From NCBI GenBank assembly GCA_030407085.1, contig CM059582.1:74962001-75026000 (forward strand): a stretch of 64,000 nt of DNA, read 5' to 3'. The position numbers and the translations under genes were made by a program. The notes beneath the pieces were generated by a model, which was not told the origin of the DNA, searched no databases, and saw nothing but the letters and a program-made list of their open reading frames with translations. Origin of the DNA: Trichopria drosophilae. Its lineage: Eukaryota; Arthropoda; Insecta; Hymenoptera; Diapriidae. Of this stretch, positions 34,112-44,283 are shown piece by piece. Within the stretch, counting starts at the first letter, position 1. Every line of letters starts with the position of its first letter.

Positions 34112-34279
34112 AAACTACTTTTTTACAAATTGAGTTTTACACGTTTCATTTTTTCCCTACTCCTCATTTCTCGCGTCCGAACATTCCGCCTCGAACTCCA
34201 GGTTGGCTTCTGAGACCGACCTACCTTTCGGCGACTTAGGGAGAAACCTCACAAAACGAGGTAAATTCCGGTCGTAACA

Positions 34280-34724
34280 GTATACATATATACGTACTTC
34301 ACGGAAAAATAGTTCCGCTATTCTTGAAAGGCGTGAAAGCAGTTTTTGTATTAGGCGCCGACTACTGAGTCTAATTAAACTCGAAATCTGAATCGGCCAA
34401 AATCTTTTTTCTAAATAGATCAGGCATTCCATGACAACTGGGCCAGTCTTTTGTAAATTCTTTTAAATTTTTGTTTCACATTTTTATTACAAGAAATTTA
34501 CTTACTATATTTGGCGTAGTTTTTACGAACTTTAAGATTAACACATTTTCAAATTGAATCATACCATCAACTTAAAAACATAGGTTTCAAAGTGGCTGAA
34601 GCAAAGATAATTGCCCACGTATTCTGCAGAATGACAGAATATTTAGTATTTATTTTTAGTCACCTTGATTTTATGTAGACAACTTCTTTCAATATACTTG
34701 TATGGAATCACAGTAAATAATCCC
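34280..34724. other. Unassigned AT-rich sequence
   Basis: No supported gene or repeat structure. Confidence 0.4.
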
Positions 34725-35100
34725 TAGCGGACCTAGTTGACCCGTTTTTTAAGTCAATGATGGGTCAGTCATGGGTCAACTGTATAATAGGTCAAGTATT
34801 GGTCAAGCGCCTGTCAACTTTTGGTTAATTAACCGAAAATTAACTTAAAAAATCGGTCGGTTTGTGCGTCATTCCGACCATAAATCGTCCCATAATTGAC
34901 CATAACGATTCCTTCCGACCGATAATCGAGCCGTATTTAACCGAAAATCGACCCGTATTTAACCGAAAATCGACCCGTATTTGACCGAAAATTGACTCGT
35001 ATTTGACCGAAAATCGACCCACATTTGACCGAAATTCGACCCTCATTTGATCGAAAATCGACCCGTACTTGACCGAAAATCGACCCACATTTGACCGAAA
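34725..35100. repeat. 22-bp minisatellite of TTGACCGAAAATCGACCC type
   Basis: From about 34930 to 35098 some eight units of about 22 bp (ACCGAAAATCGACCCGTATT) run in a row. The preceding 200 bp already contain many TTGACC/GGTCAA words in both orientations. It reads as repetitive peptide on the minus strand, which is not a gene. Confidence 0.85.
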
Positions 35101-35238
35101 AAAATGCCGAAAAATGAGAAAATATTTATTTTTATCAATTTTTTTGTAGCTGTGAGAATATTGAAATTGTATTGAAACTGTGGCCAAAGGTGGACAAATT
35201 ATTTCAATTTTAAGTAACATTTTACTTTTATACCCCAT

Positions 35239-35370
35239 AGGGGCCATTCAAATAATACGTAACGCCTTGAGGTGGGGGGAGGGGGGTGTCAGCGAAAATG
35301 TTACGCTAAGTTACGGGGAGGGAGGAAGGAGGGGTCTGCAGGGTTTATTACGTAACGTTTCGTTTTTCTA
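35239..35370. repeat. Short MITE with ATTACGTAACG-type ends
   Basis: Left GGGGCCATTCAAATAATACG, then TAACGCC; right TTATTACGTAACGTTTCG. G-rich interior (GGGGGGAGGGGGGTG). It resembles a short repeat class common in insect genomes. Confidence 0.5.
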
Positions 35371-36278
35371 TCTGATATTCTGACTTGTTTAGTGATCTAT
35401 ATAAATTTGAATTACGCGCCGCCTCTGTGACAAGTAGTGCCATCAGTTCCGTTGGCGCTGTTGTCGCTATCCTATATACAGCCTGTTCATCTGTTATTGA
35501 TAATTAAGGTTAGGTGGTTATACTTTCAGTTGTTTCCACGAGAACTTGGATCGAACGAACGTTGTTACCTAAAGTTGGCAAAATGAGTTAAAATAAAAGA
35601 TTCTTTTCTTGACAAATCCGTACAGGTGGTCAACAGTATTCACGAACGGTTAACGTCTCCTTGGGTAGAATAGTATATTATGCAACGAGTGCAATGCTTC
35701 ACGCATTGCACGAGTTCATGTGCGATATTTTATACGCGTCATTTCCATGCGTGAAGTTGCCAAACTGAGTGCGTGAAGTGGACGGAGTGCGTGAAGTTCA
35801 CGCTTTAGATAGGGTGCGCGGAAAAACAGAAATTACCCAAAAATAATTTTAACCTCTAACGAAGCGTGATTTCATCGCATCAAATTTCAATATTTATCAT
35901 CGTAATTATTACCTTATGGTATCACCATCTCGCCCTCATTGTACTTAGAACCTGCATCTGAAAAAGGTCATCCATATTTTTTCTAAATTTTGCAGGAATA
36001 TTCGCAGACGACGTGTCCGTTGCAAGGAAGCGCGAATGACAACCGAAAACCAAATGTGAGATGACAGATTCTATAACCATACATATAATACAAATCCTCA
36101 ATATTTATTTTCAATTGCTTCCTAGCCACAGAATTTATTCAAAAAGACTGATTCTCGGTAGAGAATGTAGTGAAGAATATTTTTATTAAAAAAAATTAGC
36201 TGAAAAGTTCTTTGTAATGCTTAAAGATCGGCGCAAAATTTTCACAGCTTTTTCTCGCTTCTGACGTCACACGCTTTA
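35371..36278. other. Unassigned sequence with short repeats
   Basis: No supported gene. At 35685-35730 there is a small hairpin GAGTGCAATGC / GCATTGCACGAG. At 35750-35810 the phrase GAGTGCGTGAAGT repeats three times. Confidence 0.5.
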
Positions 36279-38284
36279 GGGGCATTCCATGTGAAATCGC
36301 CAACGTTTCGGAGTCAAGTTTCAGAACTTATTTAAAATTGAACTACGTTCAGAATGTGTAAAGATAAGCCTATCTTGTAAATTTCAGCTCCATTCGTAAT
36401 TTATACGTATCTGATGGGGCAGCATCCCAACATAAAAATAAATATAATTTCATAAATTTAGCTCGTCATTATGCAGATGGATCATTTGCTTTTGTATAAA
36501 TTACGAATGGATGGATTGCAACTTGATTCTGAGACAGTGATGACTTTGAATTTCATCCTGTATTTTAAATGAATAATTTTCTGAGAAATAACCCACTACC
36601 ATCATTTCATCAGAGTGTCGATTTTATTTTTTCATTTTTATAAAATTGCTTTGGGTCTGGACTACGAAATAATGAATCTGAAGTTTAGATATTCGAGATT
36701 CAAGTTCTTTCAAATATTTTTCTCTGATGTATTCAGATTCTACAAAATCCCATCGATTATTCAGACCCTTCCATTCCTTGAATACATACAAACCTGTTAA
36801 CATTGTTTTTATCAAAAATATTTTCGAATTGATTATATACTATTATAAATCCTGGACATTGTTGACATTTTCTAAAGTCGCATTCATTCCGTAGTTCTAT
36901 ATAAATGAACGATGTGCATGTTTTTAAACAAACCTCTCTTTCATTTTCCAAGTAATGACCCAAATAAAAATATGTAGAAAAAAATCGGGGTATACCTATA
37001 TACTTACCACTACTATATATCTGACAATTTTACAAACAAGTAGTTAGGAATTGTAAGCCTGAAAAGAGGGAAAGAGCGTTTTATACGGCCGGGCGGCTGA
37101 TACAGTCGAGCCAGACACTGAGCTCACCTGAGAATTTCGCCAGCATGCCGCCGCTCTATCCCCACTTTCGACCGTCCCCGCCGCGCTTCGCCCCACCATT
37201 ACCTTTGGCCGGTTCGTGCATCGTCGGAGAAAGGCTGCGTTCGCACGTCGTCGCTGTTTATCGACACCAGCTCCCTCGCTTCGCTCAGTGCGGGGAAAGT
37301 CCTAGTAGTTGCGCGGGAATTAAAAATCTCTAATGTGACTGGAGACTCGACTCGAAACATATTTAATACTTATTTGTAATAATGTAAAATACGTAAATTA
37401 ATTGTTATTACTATTTAGATAGTTCTGGAAAGTCATTCTATTGTGTACAAATGCAACATATAATTTCTCGTTAATTGATTAATGTTCACGGTGCTTCTAG
37501 TGAAAATGAAACGAAACTGTTCATTACCACCAAATTTCTTATTGGATATGTTTCTTGTATAGAAAACTGCAGGGACTTTCCCCATACTGAGCGAAGCGAG
37601 GGAGCTGGTGTCGATAAACAGCGACGACGTGCGAACGCAGCCTTTCTCCGACGATGCACGAACCGGCCTAAGGTAATGGTGGGGCGAAGCGCGGCGGGGA
37701 CGGTCCAGAGTGGGGATATCGCGGCGGCATGCTGGCGAAATTCTCAGGTGAGCTCAGTGTCTGGCTCGACTGTATTTACGGGCAGCCCGACCGGTGGAAT
37801 GGCGCACGGACACTCATGCGCTCGATTTTTTTACATTACAAAGCCAGTTTCATAGAGGACAAACTGAAACTTTGCGAAATTAAAGAAAACACTTTTGCGA
37901 ACAACTTTTGTTTATGTTACAAGAAGAAAAAAAATGGCATATCAAGCGAAAATTGAGTTACAACAAAATAATCTTGAAAATTTGTTAGAAACAATAATAT
38001 TTTGTTTATATCATTCACACCAGTGCAAAATTTGGACATTTCTGCACATTTTCGAATAAAACATTTTTTTTCTCTGGATGATACTTTTCGAGATATCGCC
38101 GTTTACAAAATGGTAAATTTCATTTTTGCCGTTTACACTTTTATCAATAACTTTTGAACAAATTAATATTTTGAGCTGAAAGTTACAGGATAGGCTTATC
38201 TTTACGCATTCTGAGCATAGTTCAATTTTGAATAAGTTCTGAAACTTGACTCCGAAACGTTGGCGAATTCACATGGAATGGCCC
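36279..38284. mobile_element. 2.0-kb element with GGGGCATTCCATG inverted ends
   Basis: The ends are inverted repeats of about 110 bp: GGGGCATTCCATGTGAAATC at left, GGGCCATTCCATGTGAATTC on the minus strand at right. They are followed on both sides by CGCCAACGTTTCGGAGTC. A TTTA duplication flanks it (36275-36278 and 38285-38288). It contains no transposase. The centre (37080-37800) is a second, GC-rich inverted repeat. Confidence 0.7.
37080..37800. repeat. Nested GC-rich inverted repeat, about 230-bp arms
   Basis: Left arm CAGTCGAGCCAGACACTGAG through GCATGCCGCCGC to CTCGCTTCGCTCAGTGCGG. The right arm is its reverse complement (37580-37775). The arms are separated by about 240 bp of AT-rich DNA. 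GC content contrasts with all surroundings. Short ORFs on both arms are mirror images of each other, so they are unlikely to be genes. Confidence 0.8.
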
Positions 38285-38288
38285 TTTA

Positions 38289-39189
38289 CAGTGTTCCCTA
38301 CACCCGATTTCGATGTAAAAATCGTGCCGAACAAAAAATTTATTTACAAAACAGACTATTCTTTAAATAATCAAACGTAGCGTTTTAGATTCGCATTTTC
38401 CTTCCATTCCAATGGCAGATTCGTAAAGTTCATTAAATTGAACATCAGAGACGAGTGATCTAACATTTTGTTATTACAGGAAATACATAACAAACAGATG
38501 TTGAAAACGGCAAAGAAAAACTGTCCGCTTGGTTAATGGGTTATACAAATTATTAAAACATTTTATTAAATTAAAATTAATTGCAATTGCATAGTGAATC
38601 GAAAATACAGTACTATCTTTCAAATATCATAAAAGAAAAATCCATCTCATAACCTATTTGCCGTAATGTGGTTGGTGGCTTCGATGTCATATAAAGTGAA
38701 TATTACATTTTTATTTAAAATGAAATGTAAGTTTTACGGACGTGACTGTTTACCCTCAATGGCACGTATCAATTTATTACGCTATAAAAATATGCTAATT
38801 ATATTCGATCTTTCTTCAATTAATTAACAATTAATTAAAAATTGTTATTTTTGTTTAATTAATATTTTTAGCGTAGATTGCTACCATATCGGTTGATAAG
38901 TTCAGAACCCATTTAAAGTTACTTTAAAAAGTTATATGTATGGTCCATTCCACAGAAAATTTTCCAGCCATTTTGCGAAGTATTACAGATTACAAGTATT
39001 TTAAGTATTACAGGTATTTTACTTTATTAGGATGACCTAGAACCAAATTTTAACCCTCTGGCTCAATCATTTTCGGAGAATCTAGCACTTTATTGTTTTT
39101 GATTCTAATTATTCAATTCATTTGTACTTATTGAAATATTGGTATGAAAAATTGAGACACACATTTTTGTTCTAAAAATTCTCTATTTT
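38289..39189. other. AT-rich unassigned sequence
   Basis: No supported gene. A GGTCCATTCCACAGAAAATT phrase at 38942 resembles the CCATTCCATG ends of neighbouring elements. Confidence 0.4.
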
Positions 39190-39265
39190 TCGAAAAAAAA
39201 TAATAAATTATATATCTCCATTCCTATTGTGGTCGAAATCGCGTATTTTACTCAAAAATCTCTTG

Positions 39266-39765
39266 TAGGGTAAACAGGAGAGTAATCAGCCACCCTATAG
39301 CAGTCGGCCACTTCATATATATGTAATTACGGGTTGAAAAACGTTTTTATTTATTTTTCAAAGTGTCCGAAGTTATCGGTTTTTCCTGGCTGACTTATCT
39401 TTTTTGATACTTTTGAGAAACACTTTTTTAATATGTAAAATATAATTTTTGGTTGATATTATTTTATTTTAAGACAACCTCCAAGACTAACATACTTTTA
39501 TTAAAATAACAAAAAAAATGTTTGTTGAATTTTTTACATTAATTTTACTAAATTTACTTTTTTAACTGGACTACTCCTGTCGGTTTTGATAATTTTTTAA
39601 AATATAATTTTAAATTACTTAAAAATTCTTTTTTGTTATTATAGCAAATAAATACTAATACTAGACAACCCCTACGTCAAGTTTTCTATTGTTATACAAA
39701 ATTTGAAGTCAAATTCACTAAAATCATGGACTTAGGTGGCCGATAACTGTACCATTTACCCTATT
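39266..39765. repeat. 500-bp MITE inserted in the palindrome arm
   Basis: Ends: TAGGGTAAACAGGAGAGTAA, then TCAGCCACC at left; TAGGGTAAATGGTACAGTTA, then TCGGCCACC on the minus strand at right. AT-rich interior without genes. Confidence 0.65.
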
Positions 39766-40018
39766 TCGGCCTGCCCAAAATTTTTTGCAAATTCCATTTT
39801 GACAGAATGTTGAGATGTTTTTAGTAAATATTCACAATTTATAACTTGCGCTGTCAGTAGGATCATTAAAAATTTATTATTATATTTAAAAGATTGTCAG
39901 TACCCAGCTCGTTGGCGCATATGATCGTGAGTAAACGGAAATGGATTGGAATTCATCGCGAATTTGGTCAACATATTATTTTTCATTATAATTAGTTTCG
40001 ACCGAATTATTAATAATA

Positions 40019-40245
40019 ATTAAAATCAAGTATTGGTATATATCGGTCTATTTAATAAAAAATAAGTGGTGGGCATATATTTATACATTTTTTTTTTCAT
40101 TTTTGATTTTTAATTTACTCCTTGTGTTCTTTTTTGTTTTTGTTTATAGTTTGCCCTTCTTTATAACCCTTTTATTTATTAATACATGCCCTCCACTTAC
40201 TTTTTATTAAATAGACCGGTATATACCAATACTTGATTTTAATGA
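40019..40245. repeat. Hairpin with about 50-bp arms
   Basis: ATTAAAATCAAGTATTGGTA, then TATATCGGTCTATTTAATAA, is repeated in reverse complement at 40190-40245 with few mismatches; the T-rich loop is about 115 bp. An RNA across it would fold into a long hairpin. Confidence 0.75.
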
Positions 40246-40565
40246 AGACATTAATTTGTTAAATCTGTCTGACCAAGAACCGATCCTGGAAATTTTTGTA
40301 TGTTCTCCAACGTGATTGGCAGTATCTTATTTTTAATAACATAATTAATTTTTAATGATCCCACTGAAAGCGCAGGCTGTAAATAGTGGGTCTTAAAAAA
40401 ATGTCAACTAAAAAAAACAAAATAAATAAAGAAAGAAATAAATAAAATCTGCTAAAAAGTTTGGGCGGGCCAAAATACGAGTGATTTTTTTATAAAAAAA
40501 CCGCGATTTCAACCATACGGAAATGAGATATGTTATTTATTTTTTTTTTAAATTATAATATTGTT

Positions 40566-41624
40566 TGCAAAAAAAAGTGTATAAAATGTTGTTATACGAA
40601 TAATGTTTCTATATGTAAAAATGAATTAAAAAATTGGAAGCAAAAAACACTGGACAAAAATATTTCTAAACAACTAAGAAGTATTTTCACTTACCTCTTT
40701 GTGTCAAGGTTCTTGTCATATCGTCTATGAATAGAAAAATAATAGAAACAACTAAACAACAAAGCGATATTTTCATCATTTTTATTTATTCAAATTAGCA
40801 TGTACTTATTAATAAACACAGGTTTTATGCGTATGGAGCATTCCATGCCAAGTTTCGGATGGGCCATTTTTTGGACATATATTTTAACTCTTTTATTATG
40901 TTGTTTTTATCATTTTCTTAGAAAAATTAAGGAAAATATAATCATTTGGAGTATATATGAGACAAAAATATCGACGACTGACAAAGTTGTAGTTTATTTG
41001 ATAACTGATTGCTGTTCTGCCGTTTTATGCAAAACAATGATATATTAAAAAAGAAAATATGTATTTATTATTTTTTTTCTTAAACTATCTTAAATTTAAA
41101 ATTGTATAAATTTTCAAAATACAGTTCTATTATTATATGGAAAGTGTGAAGCGACTATTGCTAACTGAAAAATTAACTACTAAATTACGTACTATATTTC
41201 GCATATAGACTAGCGCAGATAATTTGATCTCACTTCTATCACCAAAAAGTTTATAAATGAAAATTAAAATCGTTGCAACATGTGCAAATAAAAAATGAAC
41301 ATTCTAGGGTTTTAATGTACAATTTCGATAATTTCCTTCGGCAATATGTTATATTTAAAAAATGATTTTTTAATAATATTCTATGAGGAATTCATTGAAA
41401 ATGTTATAAAAATTGTACAACATTTTTTTTGGAAACAATGGGCTTTTTTCAAATCCGTCCTCAATTATTTAGTCAAATTTTATTTTATTTTGATCGGTTA
41501 ATTGAAAAAACAAAATTTTCTGGGTAACCGATCAAATGTAAAACCAAAACGAAGTTTACGAATGTTATTCGTATATTTGATTTCAATATACTGAAAATTA
41601 ATCTGAATTAAATAAAAAATCATG

Positions 41625-41629
<5 letters not shown>
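40566..41629. other. AT-rich unassigned sequence
   Basis: No supported gene; only short spurious ORFs. Confidence 0.4.

Positions 41630-41661
<32 letters not shown>
41630..41661. repeat. (TA)n at the element insertion point
   Basis: A TA run directly before the CAGGGTGATCC terminus. Confidence 0.9.
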
Positions 41662-41664
<3 letters not shown>

Positions 41665-42310
41665 GGTGATCCAAAAGTCCCGGAACAGCAAAATATCTCA
41701 GCGGGAGTGCATTTTCGAGGAAAATGTTTCAGACAAAAGTTTCAGGATTTTTCCCTGGCTATTTAATGGCGATATTGAATTTGACCTTGAACATGACCTT
41801 GAAGGTTATTTCAAGGTCAAGTTAATTTTTTTAAATGGGAACCCCTATTTTTTTTCATGGATTCTGAAAGAGCGGGAAATTCTACGTCCGAGTATGATAT
41901 GATCGATTTTTCCGGCAAGGTCATTTCAAGGTGAAACTTAAAACTCCCGTAACGGCGAAATATCTCAGAGGGTGTGCATTTCTTTGGAAATTGTTTCAGA
42001 CAAAAGTTTAAGGATTTTTCCTGGGATATTTAATGGTAGCACAGAATTTGACCTTGAACATGACCTTGAAGGTTATTTCAGGTCAAGTTTGTTTTTTTTA
42101 ATGGAAACTGCTATTTTTTTTCACGGATTCGGAGAGAACACAAAATTTTACGTCCAAATATGCTATGGCCGTTTTTTTCGGCAATGTCATTTCAAGGCCA
42201 AACTTAAAACTCCCGGAACAGCGAATTAACTCGGCAAGAGGCACCATTGAATTTAACCTTGAAAATTACCTTGAGGCTTATTCTAAGCTCAAGACTATTT
42301 TTTTTTTAAT
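41662..42310. repeat. Left terminal inverted repeat, tandem-unit type
   Basis: The 267-bp units alternate CTCAGCGGGAGTGCATTTTC, GACCTTGAACATGACCTTGA and AGGAACCCC-type phrases. The mirror copy lies at 44284-45004. Confidence 0.85.
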
Positions 42311-42560
42311 TGGAACCCCGTTTTATTTTCGTAATGTTTCCAGAGTTTCCAGAGTGCAATGCATTATCATTGTTCCCGGATAAAAATATACATTTTTTTT
42401 TTACATCCGATACGTTTATAAATACCGTATGTATGGGTAACATTTTTACATTGTTTCCAATGCTACCGCCGGCTTTAGCATTACCCAAGATGGAGGTAGC
42501 ACGGTCGGGTTTACACCTCTTCGGGGTGCTTTGTTCAGGTGGTTCCCCTCGCCGTCACCT

Positions 42561-42640
42561 GTGCGTGTGCGTGTGCGTGTGCGTGTGTGTGTGCGTGTGC
42601 GTGTGCGTGTGTGTGTGCGTGTGCGTGTGTGTGTGTGTGG
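42561..42640. repeat. (GTGC/GTGT)n microsatellite
   Basis: An alternating GTGCGTGTGC / GTGTGTGTGC run of about 80 bp. The corresponding run in copy 2 (47102-47155) is about 54 bp. A Cys-Val repeat ORF here is an artefact. Confidence 0.9.
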
Positions 42641-42702
42641 GTGTCCCCAGACAGTTAAGGCAAGATGGGTATACTAAGATTTTGATGAAATTATGTATCT
42701 TA

Positions 42703-43785
42703 CTAAAGCTTATGCTCAAAGTGATTGCCATGAACTTCTTGGCAATATCCCAAGCGATTATAAAAAGTCGATACGACTTTTTTAATCATATCTGGTTCTA
42801 TAGCCGCGATCTCATCCCGTATTCGTTGTTTTACTTCCACAATATTCACCGGTTTCGTTCGATACACTCTATCTTTGAGATAACCCCATAGAAAATAGTC
42901 AAGGGGCGTAAGATCCGGAGATCTTGGTGGCCATTCTATTACACCCCTTCGACCTATCCACCGTTCTGCGAATACATCACTCAAATAATTGCGAACATCT
43001 GTTGCATAATGGGGTGCTGCACCATCTTGCTGAAACCAAGTCTGATCGAAATCCTCGCCTACAATAACCTGAATAGCAGGGATGATGTCGTCCCTCAACA
43101 TATCGTGGTATTTTTGACCAGTAAGGGTACCCTCGATGAAGAAGGGCCCAACTACCGCATTGTTTATAATACCTGCCCATACGTTTACTTTTTCAGGATA
43201 TTGAGTAGAACGACTATCGATCATCCAATTAGGATTGGTTTCACTCCAATAAGACATGTTATGTCTATTGATTGCCCCATTTAAGAAGAATGTAGCTTCA
43301 TCAGAAAATACGATGCGATTCAAGAAACCGGCATCAGCATCTATTCGATTCATCATTAATTCCGCAAACTGTAGGCGTCTATCAGGATCGTCTTCATTCA
43401 ATTGTTGTACGAGTCTAACTTTGTATGGGTGAAATTTTAAGTTTTTAGTTAAGATCCGTTGTACTGTACCGTAACATAAGTCGTGCTGCTGTTTAACTTT
43501 CCTGATGGAAGTATGAGGATCTTCCGTTATTGACAGCGCGACATTCAACTCATTTTCTTCAGTTGATGCTGTTACTGGACGACCTGCTCTTGGGAGATCC
43601 TTCACAGTACCGTGAACTTCAAAACGATTTATTGTTCTGCTAACAGTAGATTTAGAAATCGGTTCTCGTCCCTCTCTAAATGATGCGTTAAATAAGGTTC
43701 GCACATTCTCTAAAGATCGCTGGTTATCACCCCAGCCTCTCATCATGAGAATGGTTATTCTTTCTCGTTCACTTAGCGCAGCCAT
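42703..43785 (-). CDS. DD41D transposase, complete, copy 1
   Basis: 360 codons, ATG at 43785, no breaks. N-terminus: two HTH domains of paired-domain type (residues about 5-60 with GDNQRSLENVRTLF and SKSTVSRTINRF; residues about 80-125 with VKQQHDLCYGTVQRIL). The GRP motif AGRPVT is at 67-72. DDE domain: FSDEATFF (Asp162), FQQDGAAPHYA (Asp254), SPDLTPLDYFLWG (Asp296). There are 41 residues between the second and third Asp, hence DD41D, a spacing known from the rosa/visitor group of Tc1/mariner elements. It catalyses excision and insertion at TA. It differs from copy 2 at one residue (Val316 here, Glu there). Confidence 0.93.
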   Translation of the reverse strand: MAALSERERITILMMRGWGDNQRSLENVRTLFNASFREGREPISKSTVSRTINRFEVHGTVKDLPRAGRPVTASTEENELNVALSITEDPHTSIRKVKQQHDLCYGTVQRILTKNLKFHPYKVRLVQQLNEDDPDRRLQFAELMMNRIDADAGFLNRIVFSDEATFFLNGAINRHNMSYWSETNPNWMIDSRSTQYPEKVNVWAGIINNAVVGPFFIEGTLTGQKYHDMLRDDIIPAIQVIVGEDFDQTWFQQDGAAPHYATDVRNYLSDVFAERWIGRRGVIEWPPRSPDLTPLDYFLWGYLKDRVYRTKPVNIVEVKQRIRDEIAAIEPDMIKKVVSTFYNRLGYCQEVHGNHFEHKL

Positions 43786-44095
43786 TGCTCTTTGTACGAA
43801 ATATACGTATGTATTTTGTTACTGAAATGATGCTTAATACGTTTAGATAGGAAAGGCGTTTAGATAGGAAATCCATGTATCTCACAAAACGATAAAGTTA
43901 AGACCAAAATGTAACCTTATAAGACTGTACACGTATGTATAAATTCAATGTGAATGTATGTTGTTTATTTACTTCGCTGGTGACTCGTGCTCTCTGTCGC
44001 TGTTCGCGCGCCCAAGTTCACTTTGCACAAGTTTTGCGTAAGATGTATGTATACACTTTTTTTAAACAGTTTATTATTCTATTTACAAAATTAGA
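43786..44095 (-). promoter_or_regulatory. 5' leader and likely promoter of the DD41D transposase
   Basis: This is the sequence upstream of ATG 43785 on the minus strand, conserved in copy 2 (45660-45955). It includes a duplicated GTTTAGATAGGAAA phrase. I infer that the promoter is here; no clear TATA/initiator pair was found. Confidence 0.4.
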
Positions 44096-44280
44096 GGACA
44101 AGCGAGGGACAGGAACTGATTCCTAAATCGACTTTTGGCAGAACAATAAATTGTTTCGAAGTTTACGGCACTGTAAAGGATCTCCCTAGAGCAGATCGTC
44201 CAGTAATAGCATCGACTGAACAAAATGAATTTAACCACTCTCAATACCGGAAGATCCTCATAACGTCGTTAAGAAAATGA
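44096..44280 (+). pseudogene. Inverted, diverged fragment of the transposase N-terminus
   Basis: The plus strand reads ELIPKSTFGRTINCFEVYG, then TVKDLPRADRPV, which lines up with transposase residues about 41-80 (EPISKSTVSRTINRFEVHG, then TVKDLPRAGRPV). At nucleotide level it is clearly homologous but diverged, and it lies upstream of the functional gene in the opposite orientation. It covers the second half of the first HTH and the GRP motif. The same fragment is present in copy 2 with a small deletion, so it is part of the element and not a random insertion. Confidence 0.85.
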
Positions 44281-44283
44281 AAC

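Larger units (their letters stand above)
32310..34279 (+). mobile_element. LTR-like block with promoter, intron and poly(A) signal
   Basis: The block starts TGTTATGAC and ends GTCGTAACA, which are inverted with one mismatch, as in insect Gypsy-type LTRs. It contains a promoter (33089-33122), a donor GTAAGT at 33327, a strong acceptor (pyrimidine run then TTTTTCAG) ending 33827, a short ORF and an AATAAA at 34103-34108. I see no clean target duplication at the edges and no gag/pol genes, so a solo LTR of about 2 kb is only the best current guess. Confidence 0.4.
39190..40565. mobile_element. Imperfect palindromic element with nested insertions
   Basis: The left arm (39190-39265 continuing at 39766-39790, GGTCGAAATCGCGTATTTTA and TTTCGGCCTGCCCAAAATTT) matches the right arm at 40450-40565 in reverse complement. 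The left arm is cut by a 500-bp MITE (39266-39765). Inside lie two further inverted repeats (39836-39880 with 40334-40390; 40019-40070 with 40188-40245). No ORF. Confidence 0.6.

Noticed and set aside
34725..35100. Possible CRISPR array
   Set aside because: Units are contiguous with no unique spacers, and the DNA is clearly eukaryotic.
34840..35247. 135-residue ORF with repeated FRSNVGRFSVKY
   Set aside because: It is a translation of the 22-bp minisatellite; no start context or homology.
36615..36963. Three overlapping 60-70-residue ORFs on both strands
   Set aside because: They lie in AT-rich element interior, show no motifs and mirror one another.
42310..42891. 193-residue ORF with a Cys-Val repeat (and the 185-residue mirror at 46850-47407)
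   Set aside because: It is a translation of the GTGC/GTGT microsatellite and of the antisense of the transposase; it differs only by microsatellite length and has no family features.
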